This document shows, piece after piece, positions 1-5,236 of a DNA stretch of 6,324 nt. The translations under genes and the position numbers were made by a program. Location: contig JBOGJI010000165.1 of assembly GCA_050747865.1 (NCBI GenBank), positions 1-6,324 on the forward strand. Reading direction: 5' to 3'. Positions within the stretch are counted from its first letter, which is position 1. Each line of letters starts with the position of its first letter. The notes beneath the pieces are model-generated. The model was not told where the DNA came from, searched no databases, and saw nothing but the letters and a program-made list of their open reading frames with translations. Origin of the DNA: JBOGJI01 sp050747865 (GTDB lineage Bacteria > Acidobacteriota > Thermoanaerobaculia > Multivoradales > JAHEKO01).

Positions 1-96
1 CGTAATGCCGCGACCCGAGCGGCCACCCGTAAGCCGTGTGCGGGAAATCCGCATGCACGGTTTGAAAGGGGGTCTTGACTTCAACCCTCGCCAAAC
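1..96 (+). mobile_element. 3' end of a group II intron (partial, body off the left edge)
   Basis: The first ~96 bases end in a recognisable group II intron domain V (31-63) followed by a domain VI-like segment. The intron body, including any reverse transcriptase/maturase gene, would lie upstream of the window. Bases 1-30 have no feature I can assign; a TAA at 3-5 could be the end of an intron-encoded protein, but this cannot be tested here. The 3' splice site is not certain. Two mutually exclusive pairings are possible after domain V: 68-73 with 84-89 (6 bp, 10-base loop, the more domain VI-like) or 86-92 with 97-103 (7 bp, AAAC loop). The first would put the intron end at about 90-96. The call rests on domain V form and my memory of bacterial group II introns, not on a search. 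Confidence 0.7.
31..63 (+). ncRNA. Group II intron domain V hairpin
   Basis: This 33-base hairpin has the domain V plan: a lower stem of 8 bp (AAGCCGTG 31-38 with CACGGTTT 56-63, one G-U pair), a two-base bulge on the 3' side (TG, 54-55), an upper stem of 5 bp (TGCGG 39-43 with CCGCA 49-53) and a GAAA-containing loop (44-48). The AGC at 32-34 sits where the metal-binding catalytic triad of domain V lies. Domain V is the catalytic heart of group II self-splicing RNAs. The length (usually 34), the bulge position and the loop all match the family, so chance is unlikely. Confidence 0.8.
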
Positions 97-103
97 GGCG
101 GGG
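86..103 (+). other. Hairpin between intron end and ribosome binding site
   Basis: CCTCGCC (86-92) pairs with GGCGGGG (97-103), including one T-G wobble, around an AAAC loop. It lies 7 bases before the AAGGA ribosome binding site of the gene starting at 123. It could be an alternative to intron domain VI, or a leader hairpin of the downstream mRNA. No T-run follows, so it is not a typical intrinsic terminator. Its function is unknown. Confidence 0.35.
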
Positions 104-110
104 AGGCAGT

Positions 111-115
111 AAGGA
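111..115 (+). promoter_or_regulatory. Ribosome binding site deciding the start at 123
   Basis: AAGGA at 111-115 ends 7 bases before the ATG at 123; a GGAGG also lies at 102-106. An in-frame TTG at 75 would make the protein 16 residues longer. However, it lies inside the intron tail, has poor spacing to any Shine-Dalgarno sequence, and would place a charged leader in front of a clean signal peptide. The ATG is therefore preferred. Confidence 0.6.
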
Positions 116-122
116 TCTACCA

Positions 123-3100
123 ATGCACTGCCTGACGTTGCGCGTCGTCGTCGCTGCGGCGCTCGCCTCGGGGCTTCCGGTCGCGGCGCAGACGCCGTTC
201 GAGCTGCGCGACCTGGGTCTCGCGCAGCTCGAGAACGATCGTCCCGAAGAGGCGGCGGCGACGTTCCAGCGCCTGGCCGAGGCGCGGCCCGACGACCCGC
301 TGCCGTGGGCCAATCTCGCCATCGCCAACCTGCGCCGGCAGCAGCCCGCGGAGGCCCGGCGGGCGGTGCAGCAAGCCCTCGAGCGGGACGCCGGGCGGCC
401 GGATCTGCTCGGCGTCGCCGCGCTGGTGGCCGAGTGGGAGGGCGAGCTCGACCGCGCTCTGGAAACCGCGGCGCGGGCGGCCGCCCGGGCGCCGGACGAC
501 GTGCGGCTGCAGTTCCAGCTCCTGCGCCTGGCGGACATCGCCGACGGCCGGCCGGCGGAATCGGTGCGGAAGACGGCGCTCGACCGGCTGGCGGCGCTGC
601 GCCCGGAGAACCTGGCCGTCCTCTTCAAGCGCGCTCAGGCGGCGCGCGCGGCGGGGGATCGGTCGGGGCTGACGGCGTCGCTGCTGCGTGTGCGGGAGCT
701 CCTCTGGCAGGCGCCGCCGCAGGCGCCGCCGCTGCTCGAGCGGGTTCTCGACGGGGTCGAGCAGCGCGACCTGGAGGGGGTGGCGGTCCCCCTGGCGCAG
801 CTCGAGAACGTCCTGCGGACGACCGCCATGTACCGGCAGGGCGTGCGCGAGCTCGACGTCGGGATTCTCGGCGAGCCGGTCATGCGCTTCGCCGAAGAGC
901 CGCCGCCGAGCTCATTCGGCGACGGCATCGCGATCACGCTGCGGGCGCGAAAGCTGTCGCCGGACGCCGTGGGCCCGGGCGGCCTGGCGGTCGGCGACTT
1001 CGACGGCGACGGGCAGGAGGACCTGGCGTGGGCCGGCGTCGACGGCGCGGTGACCGTGCGCTGGGGCGGCGGCGGCGAGAAGACGGAGCTGCCGGCGGCC
1101 GAGGCTGCGGGGAGCCGGCTGGCGGCATCCGACCTGGACGACGACGGGATCTCGGACCTCTTGCAGTACGGTGGCCGGGCGCCACGGCTGTTCCTGGGCA
1201 ACGCGGAGCGCCGGCTCGGCGAGGACTCGGGGCGACCGGGGCCTCGCGGGGTGTGGACCACCGTGACCGCGTTGGACTACGACATCGAGGGGGACCTCGA
1301 CCTGGTCGTGGCGGGCCCAGGCGGCGTCGATCTGCGGCGCAACGCGCTCACCGGTCCGCTCGAATCCGTCGGCCGTCATGCCCTGCCTTCTCGCGAGTGG
1401 CCGGAGATCCGCGATCTCGTGGTGAGCGACCTCGACCGCGACGGCGACCTCGATCTGGTGGTGGTCACGGCCGACGGCCTGGTGCGCCTGGACAACCTGC
1501 GGCAGGGGAGGTTCGTCGAGATCCCGCTGGGCGGCGGACCGCGCTTGGTGCCGGCGGGGGCCAGGGCGGCGGTCGCCGCCGACCTCGACAACGACGGCTG
1601 GCCCGACCTGGTGGTCGCCGGCCGCGGCTTGACGCTGCTGCGCAACGACGGCGGTGACTTCGTTCCCTGGCCACTCCCCCAGCGACTCGCCACGAGCGCA
1701 CGATTCGATTCCGTGGTCGCCTTGGACGCCGACCTCGACGGCCGGCTCGACCTCGCGGTCACCGGCCCGCAGGGCACGGTCCTGCTGCTGCAGCGCCCAG
1801 GGACGCAATTCGAGTTCGTGACCCCGGCCGAGGTCGCCGCCGCGACCTCGCTGGTAGGCCTCGACCTGGATGGCGACGGCGACGAGGACCTGGTGGAGGG
1901 TGGGGAGCGGGGGCTGCGAGCCCTCATCAACCAGGGCGGCAACCGCAATCACTGGCTGGCGGTGCAGCTGCGCGGCCTCACCGACGGCTCGAGCAAGAAC
2001 AACGCCCAGGGTCGCGGCTCGGTGCTGGAGGTGCGCAACGGCACCGCCTACCAGTTCCGCGAGGTCAGCGGTCCGGTGACGCGCTTCGGCCTCGGTCGCC
2101 AAAGGACCGCGCAGGTCCTGCGCGTGGTGTGGACGAACGGCGTGCCGCAGAACCGTCTCGACATCGCCGCCGACAGCCGGATCGTCGAGGAGCAGGTGCT
2201 CAAGGGGAGCTGCCCGTTCCTCTATACCTGGGATGGCGAGAGGATCCGCTTCGTCACCGATTTGCTGTGGAACACCATGCTCGGCATGCCGCTGGGGGAG
2301 GGCGTCTGGGCGCCTCCGACCTCCACCGAAGAGCTGGTGCGCATCGACGGGGCGGTGCCGCGCGACGGCCGCTACGACCTGCGGGTGACCGGCGAGCTGT
2401 GGGAGGCCTTCTACTTCGATCGTCTGGAGCTCTGGGTCGTCGACCACCCGCCGGACGTCGAGGTGGCCAGCAACCTCTACGTGCGGTCGCCGGGGACGCA
2501 GTCGCCTCCCACGGTGCTCGCCACCCGCGAGCTGCGGCCGCTGGCCGGCGCCTGGACCGGGGACGGAGAGGACGTGCGCTCGCTGCTGGCCGAACGCGAC
2601 GAGAGCTACGCGCGAGCGTTCGAGCCCAGCCGCTATCAAGGCGTGGCGGTGCGGCCGTGGAGCCTGACGCTCGATCTCGGCGAGGCTCCCGCCGTTCCGG
2701 TCCGCCTGGTGCTCGAGAGCTGGCTCTTCCCGCCCGACGCCAGCCTCAACCTCGCCACGGCGCAGCGCCCGGACCTCGCCACGGTCTTCCCGCGCCTCGA
2801 GGTGGAAACCGAGGAGGGTTGGCAGACCCTGGTGGAGAACATCGGCCTGCCGGCCGGCAAGACCAAGCCGATGGTGGTCGACACGCCGCCGCTTCCCGCG
2901 GGCGCGCGGCGCCTGCGCATCGTCTCCACCTGGTGGGTGGCCTATGACCGCGTCCTCTGGTCGACGGAGACTGCGGATGCGACGCCGCGGCTCGCGGCCC
3001 GCCTCGCTCCGGCGAAGGCGGAGCTGCGTTACCGCGGGTTCTCGGCCATCGAGCGCACCTCTCCGGCGGGCCCACACACCGTCGACTACGCCCGCGTGCG

Positions 3101-3452
3101 CACCGATTCGCCGTGGCTGCCCATGCCCGGCGAATACACGCGCTACGGAGACGTGCGCCCTCTGCTCACCGCGACCGACAGCCGGACCGTGATCGTCGGC
3201 GCCGGCGACGAGCTGGCCCTGGAGTTCGACGCCGCGGGGCTGCCTGTCCTTCCTGTCGGCTGGCGCCGCACCGTCTTCCTGGAGAGCGAAGGCTGGGGCA
3301 AAGACGCCGACCGCAACACCCTGGCGGGGCAGGTGGTGGGCCCGCTGCCGTTCCACGGCATGTGGGCCTATCCCTACGAGCCCGAGCAGGCCTATCCGGA
3401 GGAGCTCGAGGCCTACCGCCGCGAGTGGCTCACGCGAAGGGTCCCGCCGTAG
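123..3452 (+). CDS. Exported TPR / seven-FG-GAP propeller / ASPIC-UnbV protein
   Basis: Protein of 1109 residues, probably periplasmic or cell-surface, with no enzymatic role I can assign. From ATG 123 it opens with a signal peptide (short basic n-region, hydrophobic 8-20, likely cleavage after AAQ at 23). Residues ~24-195 are alanine-rich TPR-like helices. Seven DxDxDG-type calcium-loop motifs start near residues 292, 337, 385, 436, 487, 535 and 581. Their 45-51 residue spacing fits a seven-bladed FG-GAP/VCBS beta-propeller. An ASPIC/UnbV module follows (~607-680, NHWLAVQLRG, FGLG, VVWTNG). A motif SCPFLYTWDG (696-705) leads into ~390 beta-rich, tryptophan-rich residues that I recall only loosely from similar acidobacterial proteins. 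Repeat 3 (DYDIEGD) is degenerate. The mature protein has a single cysteine, C697. Such architectures are usually annotated as CRTAC1-like or FG-GAP repeat proteins; adhesion or ligand binding is inference. A 164-base gap separates it from the kinase gene. Confidence 0.88.
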   Translation: MHCLTLRVVVAAALASGLPVAAQTPFELRDLGLAQLENDRPEEAAATFQRLAEARPDDPLPWANLAIANLRRQQPAEARRAVQQALERDAGRPDLLGVAALVAEWEGELDRALETAARAAARAPDDVRLQFQLLRLADIADGRPAESVRKTALDRLAALRPENLAVLFKRAQAARAAGDRSGLTASLLRVRELLWQAPPQAPPLLERVLDGVEQRDLEGVAVPLAQLENVLRTTAMYRQGVRELDVGILGEPVMRFAEEPPPSSFGDGIAITLRARKLSPDAVGPGGLAVGDFDGDGQEDLAWAGVDGAVTVRWGGGGEKTELPAAEAAGSRLAASDLDDDGISDLLQYGGRAPRLFLGNAERRLGEDSGRPGPRGVWTTVTALDYDIEGDLDLVVAGPGGVDLRRNALTGPLESVGRHALPSREWPEIRDLVVSDLDRDGDLDLVVVTADGLVRLDNLRQGRFVEIPLGGGPRLVPAGARAAVAADLDNDGWPDLVVAGRGLTLLRNDGGDFVPWPLPQRLATSARFDSVVALDADLDGRLDLAVTGPQGTVLLLQRPGTQFEFVTPAEVAAATSLVGLDLDGDGDEDLVEGGERGLRALINQGGNRNHWLAVQLRGLTDGSSKNNAQGRGSVLEVRNGTAYQFREVSGPVTRFGLGRQRTAQVLRVVWTNGVPQNRLDIAADSRIVEEQVLKGSCPFLYTWDGERIRFVTDLLWNTMLGMPLGEGVWAPPTSTEELVRIDGAVPRDGRYDLRVTGELWEAFYFDRLELWVVDHPPDVEVASNLYVRSPGTQSPPTVLATRELRPLAGAWTGDGEDVRSLLAERDESYARAFEPSRYQGVAVRPWSLTLDLGEAPAVPVRLVLESWLFPPDASLNLATAQRPDLATVFPRLEVETEEGWQTLVENIGLPAGKTKPMVVDTPPLPAGARRLRIVSTWWVAYDRVLWSTETADATPRLAARLAPAKAELRYRGFSAIERTSPAGPHTVDYARVRTDSPWLPMPGEYTRYGDVRPLLTATDSRTVIVGAGDELALEFDAAGLPVLPVGWRRTVFLESEGWGKDADRNTLAGQVVGPLPFHGMWAYPYEPEQAYPEELEAYRREWLTRRVPP

Positions 3453-3471
3453 CCGGCAGACTCTGGCCGGC
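3452..3471 (+). terminator. Weak candidate terminator hairpin after the exported-protein gene
   Basis: GCCGGC at 3452-3457 and GCCGGC at 3466-3471 form a 6-bp GC stem with an 8-base loop, starting at the last base of the stop codon. There is no T-run after it, so intrinsic termination is doubtful. The larger dyad at 3526-3554 is the other candidate for this role. Confidence 0.25.
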
Positions 3472-3489
3472 GGTGACGCGTCGCGAGGT

Positions 3490-3506
3490 CCAGTCTCGGA
3501 TGGCTC
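3490..3506 (+). repeat. Imperfect direct repeat, copy 1
   Basis: This 17-base sequence matches 3578-3594 at 15 of 17 positions; both copies share CCAGTCT and GGATGG. The copies start 88 bases apart. GTGACG at 3473-3478, 17 bases before TCGGAT (3496-3501), mirrors the promoter-like arrangement of copy 2, so this may be a degenerate duplicate promoter or a second protein-binding site. Confidence 0.6.
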
Positions 3507-3512
3507 ATCGCC

Positions 3513-3527
3513 TCATAGCATCTATGA
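3513..3527. promoter_or_regulatory. AT-richer palindrome, operator-like
   Basis: TCATAG (3513-3518) and CTATGA (3522-3527) are perfect 6-base inverted arms around a 3-base centre. It is clearly AT-richer than its surroundings and sits about 75 bases before the predicted transcription start of the kinase operon. It overlaps the left end of the next dyad by two bases. It could bind a dimeric regulator, possibly the operon's own response regulator; this is inference. Confidence 0.4.
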
Positions 3528-3554
3528 TCCGGCGCGGCGACCTGCGGCCGGATC
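3526..3554. repeat. Inverted repeat GATCCGGC / GCCGGATC upstream of the -35 box
   Basis: Perfect 8-base arms at 3526-3533 and 3547-3554 surround a 13-base spacer, ending 5 bases before the candidate -35 hexamer. As RNA it would be a stable GC hairpin followed only by CTTT, so it might stop transcription from the upstream gene. As DNA it might be an operator for the kinase/regulator operon. The sequence alone does not decide between these. Confidence 0.5.
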
Positions 3555-3559
3555 GTGCT

Positions 3560-3589
3560 TTGACGAGCAGGAAGCGACCAGTCTAGGAT
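3560..3589 (+). promoter_or_regulatory. Candidate sigma70-type promoter of the two-component operon
   Basis: TTGACG (3560-3565, five of six to TTGACA), an 18-base spacer and TAGGAT (3584-3589, four of six to TATAAT) would start transcription around 3596, leaving a short leader before the ATG at 3617. No convincing sigma54 -24/-12 element (TGGC...TTGC type) is visible in the gap. The operon therefore does not appear to be driven by the regulator's own sigma factor. Confidence 0.45.
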
Positions 3590-3594
3590 GGTTC
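3578..3594 (+). repeat. Imperfect direct repeat, copy 2, overlapping the -10 box
   Basis: Partner of 3490-3506 (15 of 17 identical). It contains the candidate -10 hexamer TAGGAT, so a protein binding the repeat here would compete with RNA polymerase. Confidence 0.6.
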
Positions 3595-3616
3595 GGAGCA
3601 GGGGTTCGCAGACTCT

Positions 3617-5236
3617 ATGGAGGTCGCGAGGCAGATCCAGCGGAACCCGAAGCGGCGCGGTAGAGCATTGCTCGCCCTGATCGGTCTGCTGCTGCTGACG
3701 ATCCAGGCCACCGCCATCTGGGGCATCTTGGACGCCCGGCGGCGGGCCGCCGAGCTGGCCCGCTCCGAGCTGACGCGCGAGGTGGGTGCCCAGGCCGCGA
3801 CCCTGAGCGCGGCGCTGGCAACTCTGCACGGCGACCTGCGCTTCCTGGTCCACAGCAGACCGGTGGCGCGCGCCCCCCGCGAGCTGGGGGCGGACGATCC
3901 GGTGGCCCGGCGCTGGAGCCGCCTCGAGCTGGAAGGCGCGATCCTGCTATTCCTGGAGGCCCATCCCGCGGTCCACCGCATCTACGCGGAGCGTCCGAGC
4001 GGAGAGCTGCTCGCCGCCGCCGGCTGGCGTCAGGGCTCGCCGGTGAATCTGCGGCGGGACGAGATCGCCGCCGGTCCGGGCGGCCGCGGCGAGCTGCACG
4101 AGAGCGTCTGGCCCCTGCCGGGCGACGGCTCCGCCGGCGCGCCCGGGCGGGTCCGCGTGTGGATCGATTCTGGCCGGTTGCTGCGGCGGACCCTGCCCGC
4201 CGCGGCCGGGCTGGTGCTGACCGCCGGCGGGCCGGCGCCGGGGGTGGGCGCCGCGGTGGAGGCCGAGGAGTGGAGCCCGCGGATCCGCTGGTGGCTGGCT
4301 CCGGCCACGGAGTCGACGGCCCTGCTCGGCTCGATGGAGGAGATCCTGGTCGGCTTCCGGCGGACCCTGCTGGTGAACCTGATCGTCCTCGCCGCCTCGG
4401 CGGTTCTGGGGGTGATCGTGCTGCGCCAGACGCGGGCCGCGGCCGAGGCCGCGGCCGAGGCGCGGCACGCCCAGGAGCGCGCCGAGCTGGAGCGCCAGGT
4501 GCAGCACAGCGAGCGGCTGGCGACCGTGGGGCGGCTGGCCGCGGGCGTCGCCCACGAGATCAACAACCCGTTGACCGGCATCGTCAACTACCTGAGCCTG
4601 CTCGAACACGAGCTCGAGGCGGGGGACGCGGCCGCGGCGCGGACGCTGGTGGAGCGCATCCGCGAGGGGACGGACGGGGCGGCCGGGGTGGTGCGTCGAG
4701 TGCTGACCTTCGCGGAGCCTGGGCGGGGGGAGCACCGCCGACTCGACCTGGCGGAGGTGGCCGAACGAACGTTCGGTTTCGTGGCCGCGAATCCGGCGTA
4801 TCGTCACATCGACTTCACGATCTCGGCGGCGGACCGTCCGCTGCCGGTGCGCGGCGACGGCGCCTCCCTCTCGCAGCTTTTCCTGAACCTGCTGCTCAAC
4901 GCCTGCGACGCTCAGGGCGACGGCGGCGGGGTCGAGCTGCGGACGTCCCGCCAGGGAGACCGCGCCCGCATCCAGGTCCTCGATCGCGGACCGGGACTCT
5001 CGACGGAGGCCCAGGAGCATCTGTTCGAGCCCTTCTATTCGACCCGCGGCTCGACCGGGCTCGGCCTCGCCGTCTGCCACGGAATCGTGCAGGCTCACGG
5101 CGGATCGATCCGAGCAGCGAATCGTCGGGGGGGCGGCGCCAGCTTCCTGGTGGAGCTGCCGCTCGCGAACGATGCCGCGGAGGCGCTCGATCTGCCGGCC
5201 GATGCCGCGGCCGGGCGGCGCGCGGAGACGGCATGA
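3617..5236 (+). CDS. Membrane sensor histidine kinase, NtrB/AtoS-like
   Basis: Protein of 539 residues that should autophosphorylate and pass phosphate to the regulator encoded next. A basic N-terminus (RNPKRRGR) precedes TM1 (~17-38). About 210 residues then lie outside the membrane (39-249) as a sensor region of no family I recognise, followed by TM2 (~251-269). An Ala/Glu/Arg-rich coiled coil (~272-300) leads into HisKA with the H-box VAHEINNPLTGI; the phospho-acceptor is His313. The HATPase domain has an N-box with Asn428 and Asp431 (LLNACDA), G1 DRGPGL (456-461), F-box FEPFYST (470-476) and G2 GSTGLGL (478-484). All catalytic boxes are present. No PAS or HAMP domain is evident. The Shine-Dalgarno sequence before ATG 3617 is weak (AGGGG, 12 bases away), but the start gives the correct basic n-region before TM1. 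The stop overlaps the next start as ATGA, so the two genes are co-translated. A run of seven G at 5127-5133 lies in the C-terminal coding part. Confidence 0.93.
   Translation: MEVARQIQRNPKRRGRALLALIGLLLLTIQATAIWGILDARRRAAELARSELTREVGAQAATLSAALATLHGDLRFLVHSRPVARAPRELGADDPVARRWSRLELEGAILLFLEAHPAVHRIYAERPSGELLAAAGWRQGSPVNLRRDEIAAGPGGRGELHESVWPLPGDGSAGAPGRVRVWIDSGRLLRRTLPAAAGLVLTAGGPAPGVGAAVEAEEWSPRIRWWLAPATESTALLGSMEEILVGFRRTLLVNLIVLAASAVLGVIVLRQTRAAAEAAAEARHAQERAELERQVQHSERLATVGRLAAGVAHEINNPLTGIVNYLSLLEHELEAGDAAAARTLVERIREGTDGAAGVVRRVLTFAEPGRGEHRRLDLAEVAERTFGFVAANPAYRHIDFTISAADRPLPVRGDGASLSQLFLNLLLNACDAQGDGGGVELRTSRQGDRARIQVLDRGPGLSTEAQEHLFEPFYSTRGSTGLGLAVCHGIVQAHGGSIRAANRRGGGASFLVELPLANDAAEALDLPADAAAGRRAETA
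5224..5227 (+). promoter_or_regulatory. Ribosome binding site of the response regulator inside the kinase gene
   Basis: GGAG at 5224-5227 lies 5 bases before the ATG at 5233, within the last codons of the kinase gene. Together with the ATGA stop-start overlap it indicates translational coupling and fixes the regulator's start. Confidence 0.6.

Noticed and set aside
75..122. TTG start at 75 extending the exported protein by 16 residues
   Set aside because: It lies in the intron tail, lacks a well-spaced ribosome binding site and would mask the signal peptide starting at 123.
305..1657. + strand frame of 450 codons overlapping the exported-protein gene in another frame
   Set aside because: Translation is almost only Gly/Ala/Arg/Pro, typical of an out-of-frame reading of GC-rich coding DNA.
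912..3356. Long antisense open frame (814 codons) opposite the exported-protein gene
   Set aside because: It lies wholly opposite a gene with clear signal peptide, FG-GAP and ASPIC motifs, and its translation is low-complexity Arg/Ala/His/Pro-rich with no domain. High GC at third codon positions removes antisense stops.
3453..3616. Sigma54 (-24/-12) promoter for the kinase operon
   Set aside because: TGGCC at 3464-3468 and TGGCT at 3501-3505 lack a properly spaced TTGC-type -12 element; a sigma70-like promoter fits better.
3947..5098. Antisense open frame (383 codons) opposite the histidine kinase
   Set aside because: Same GC artefact; the + strand frame has every kinase catalytic box, and the antisense protein shows no motif.
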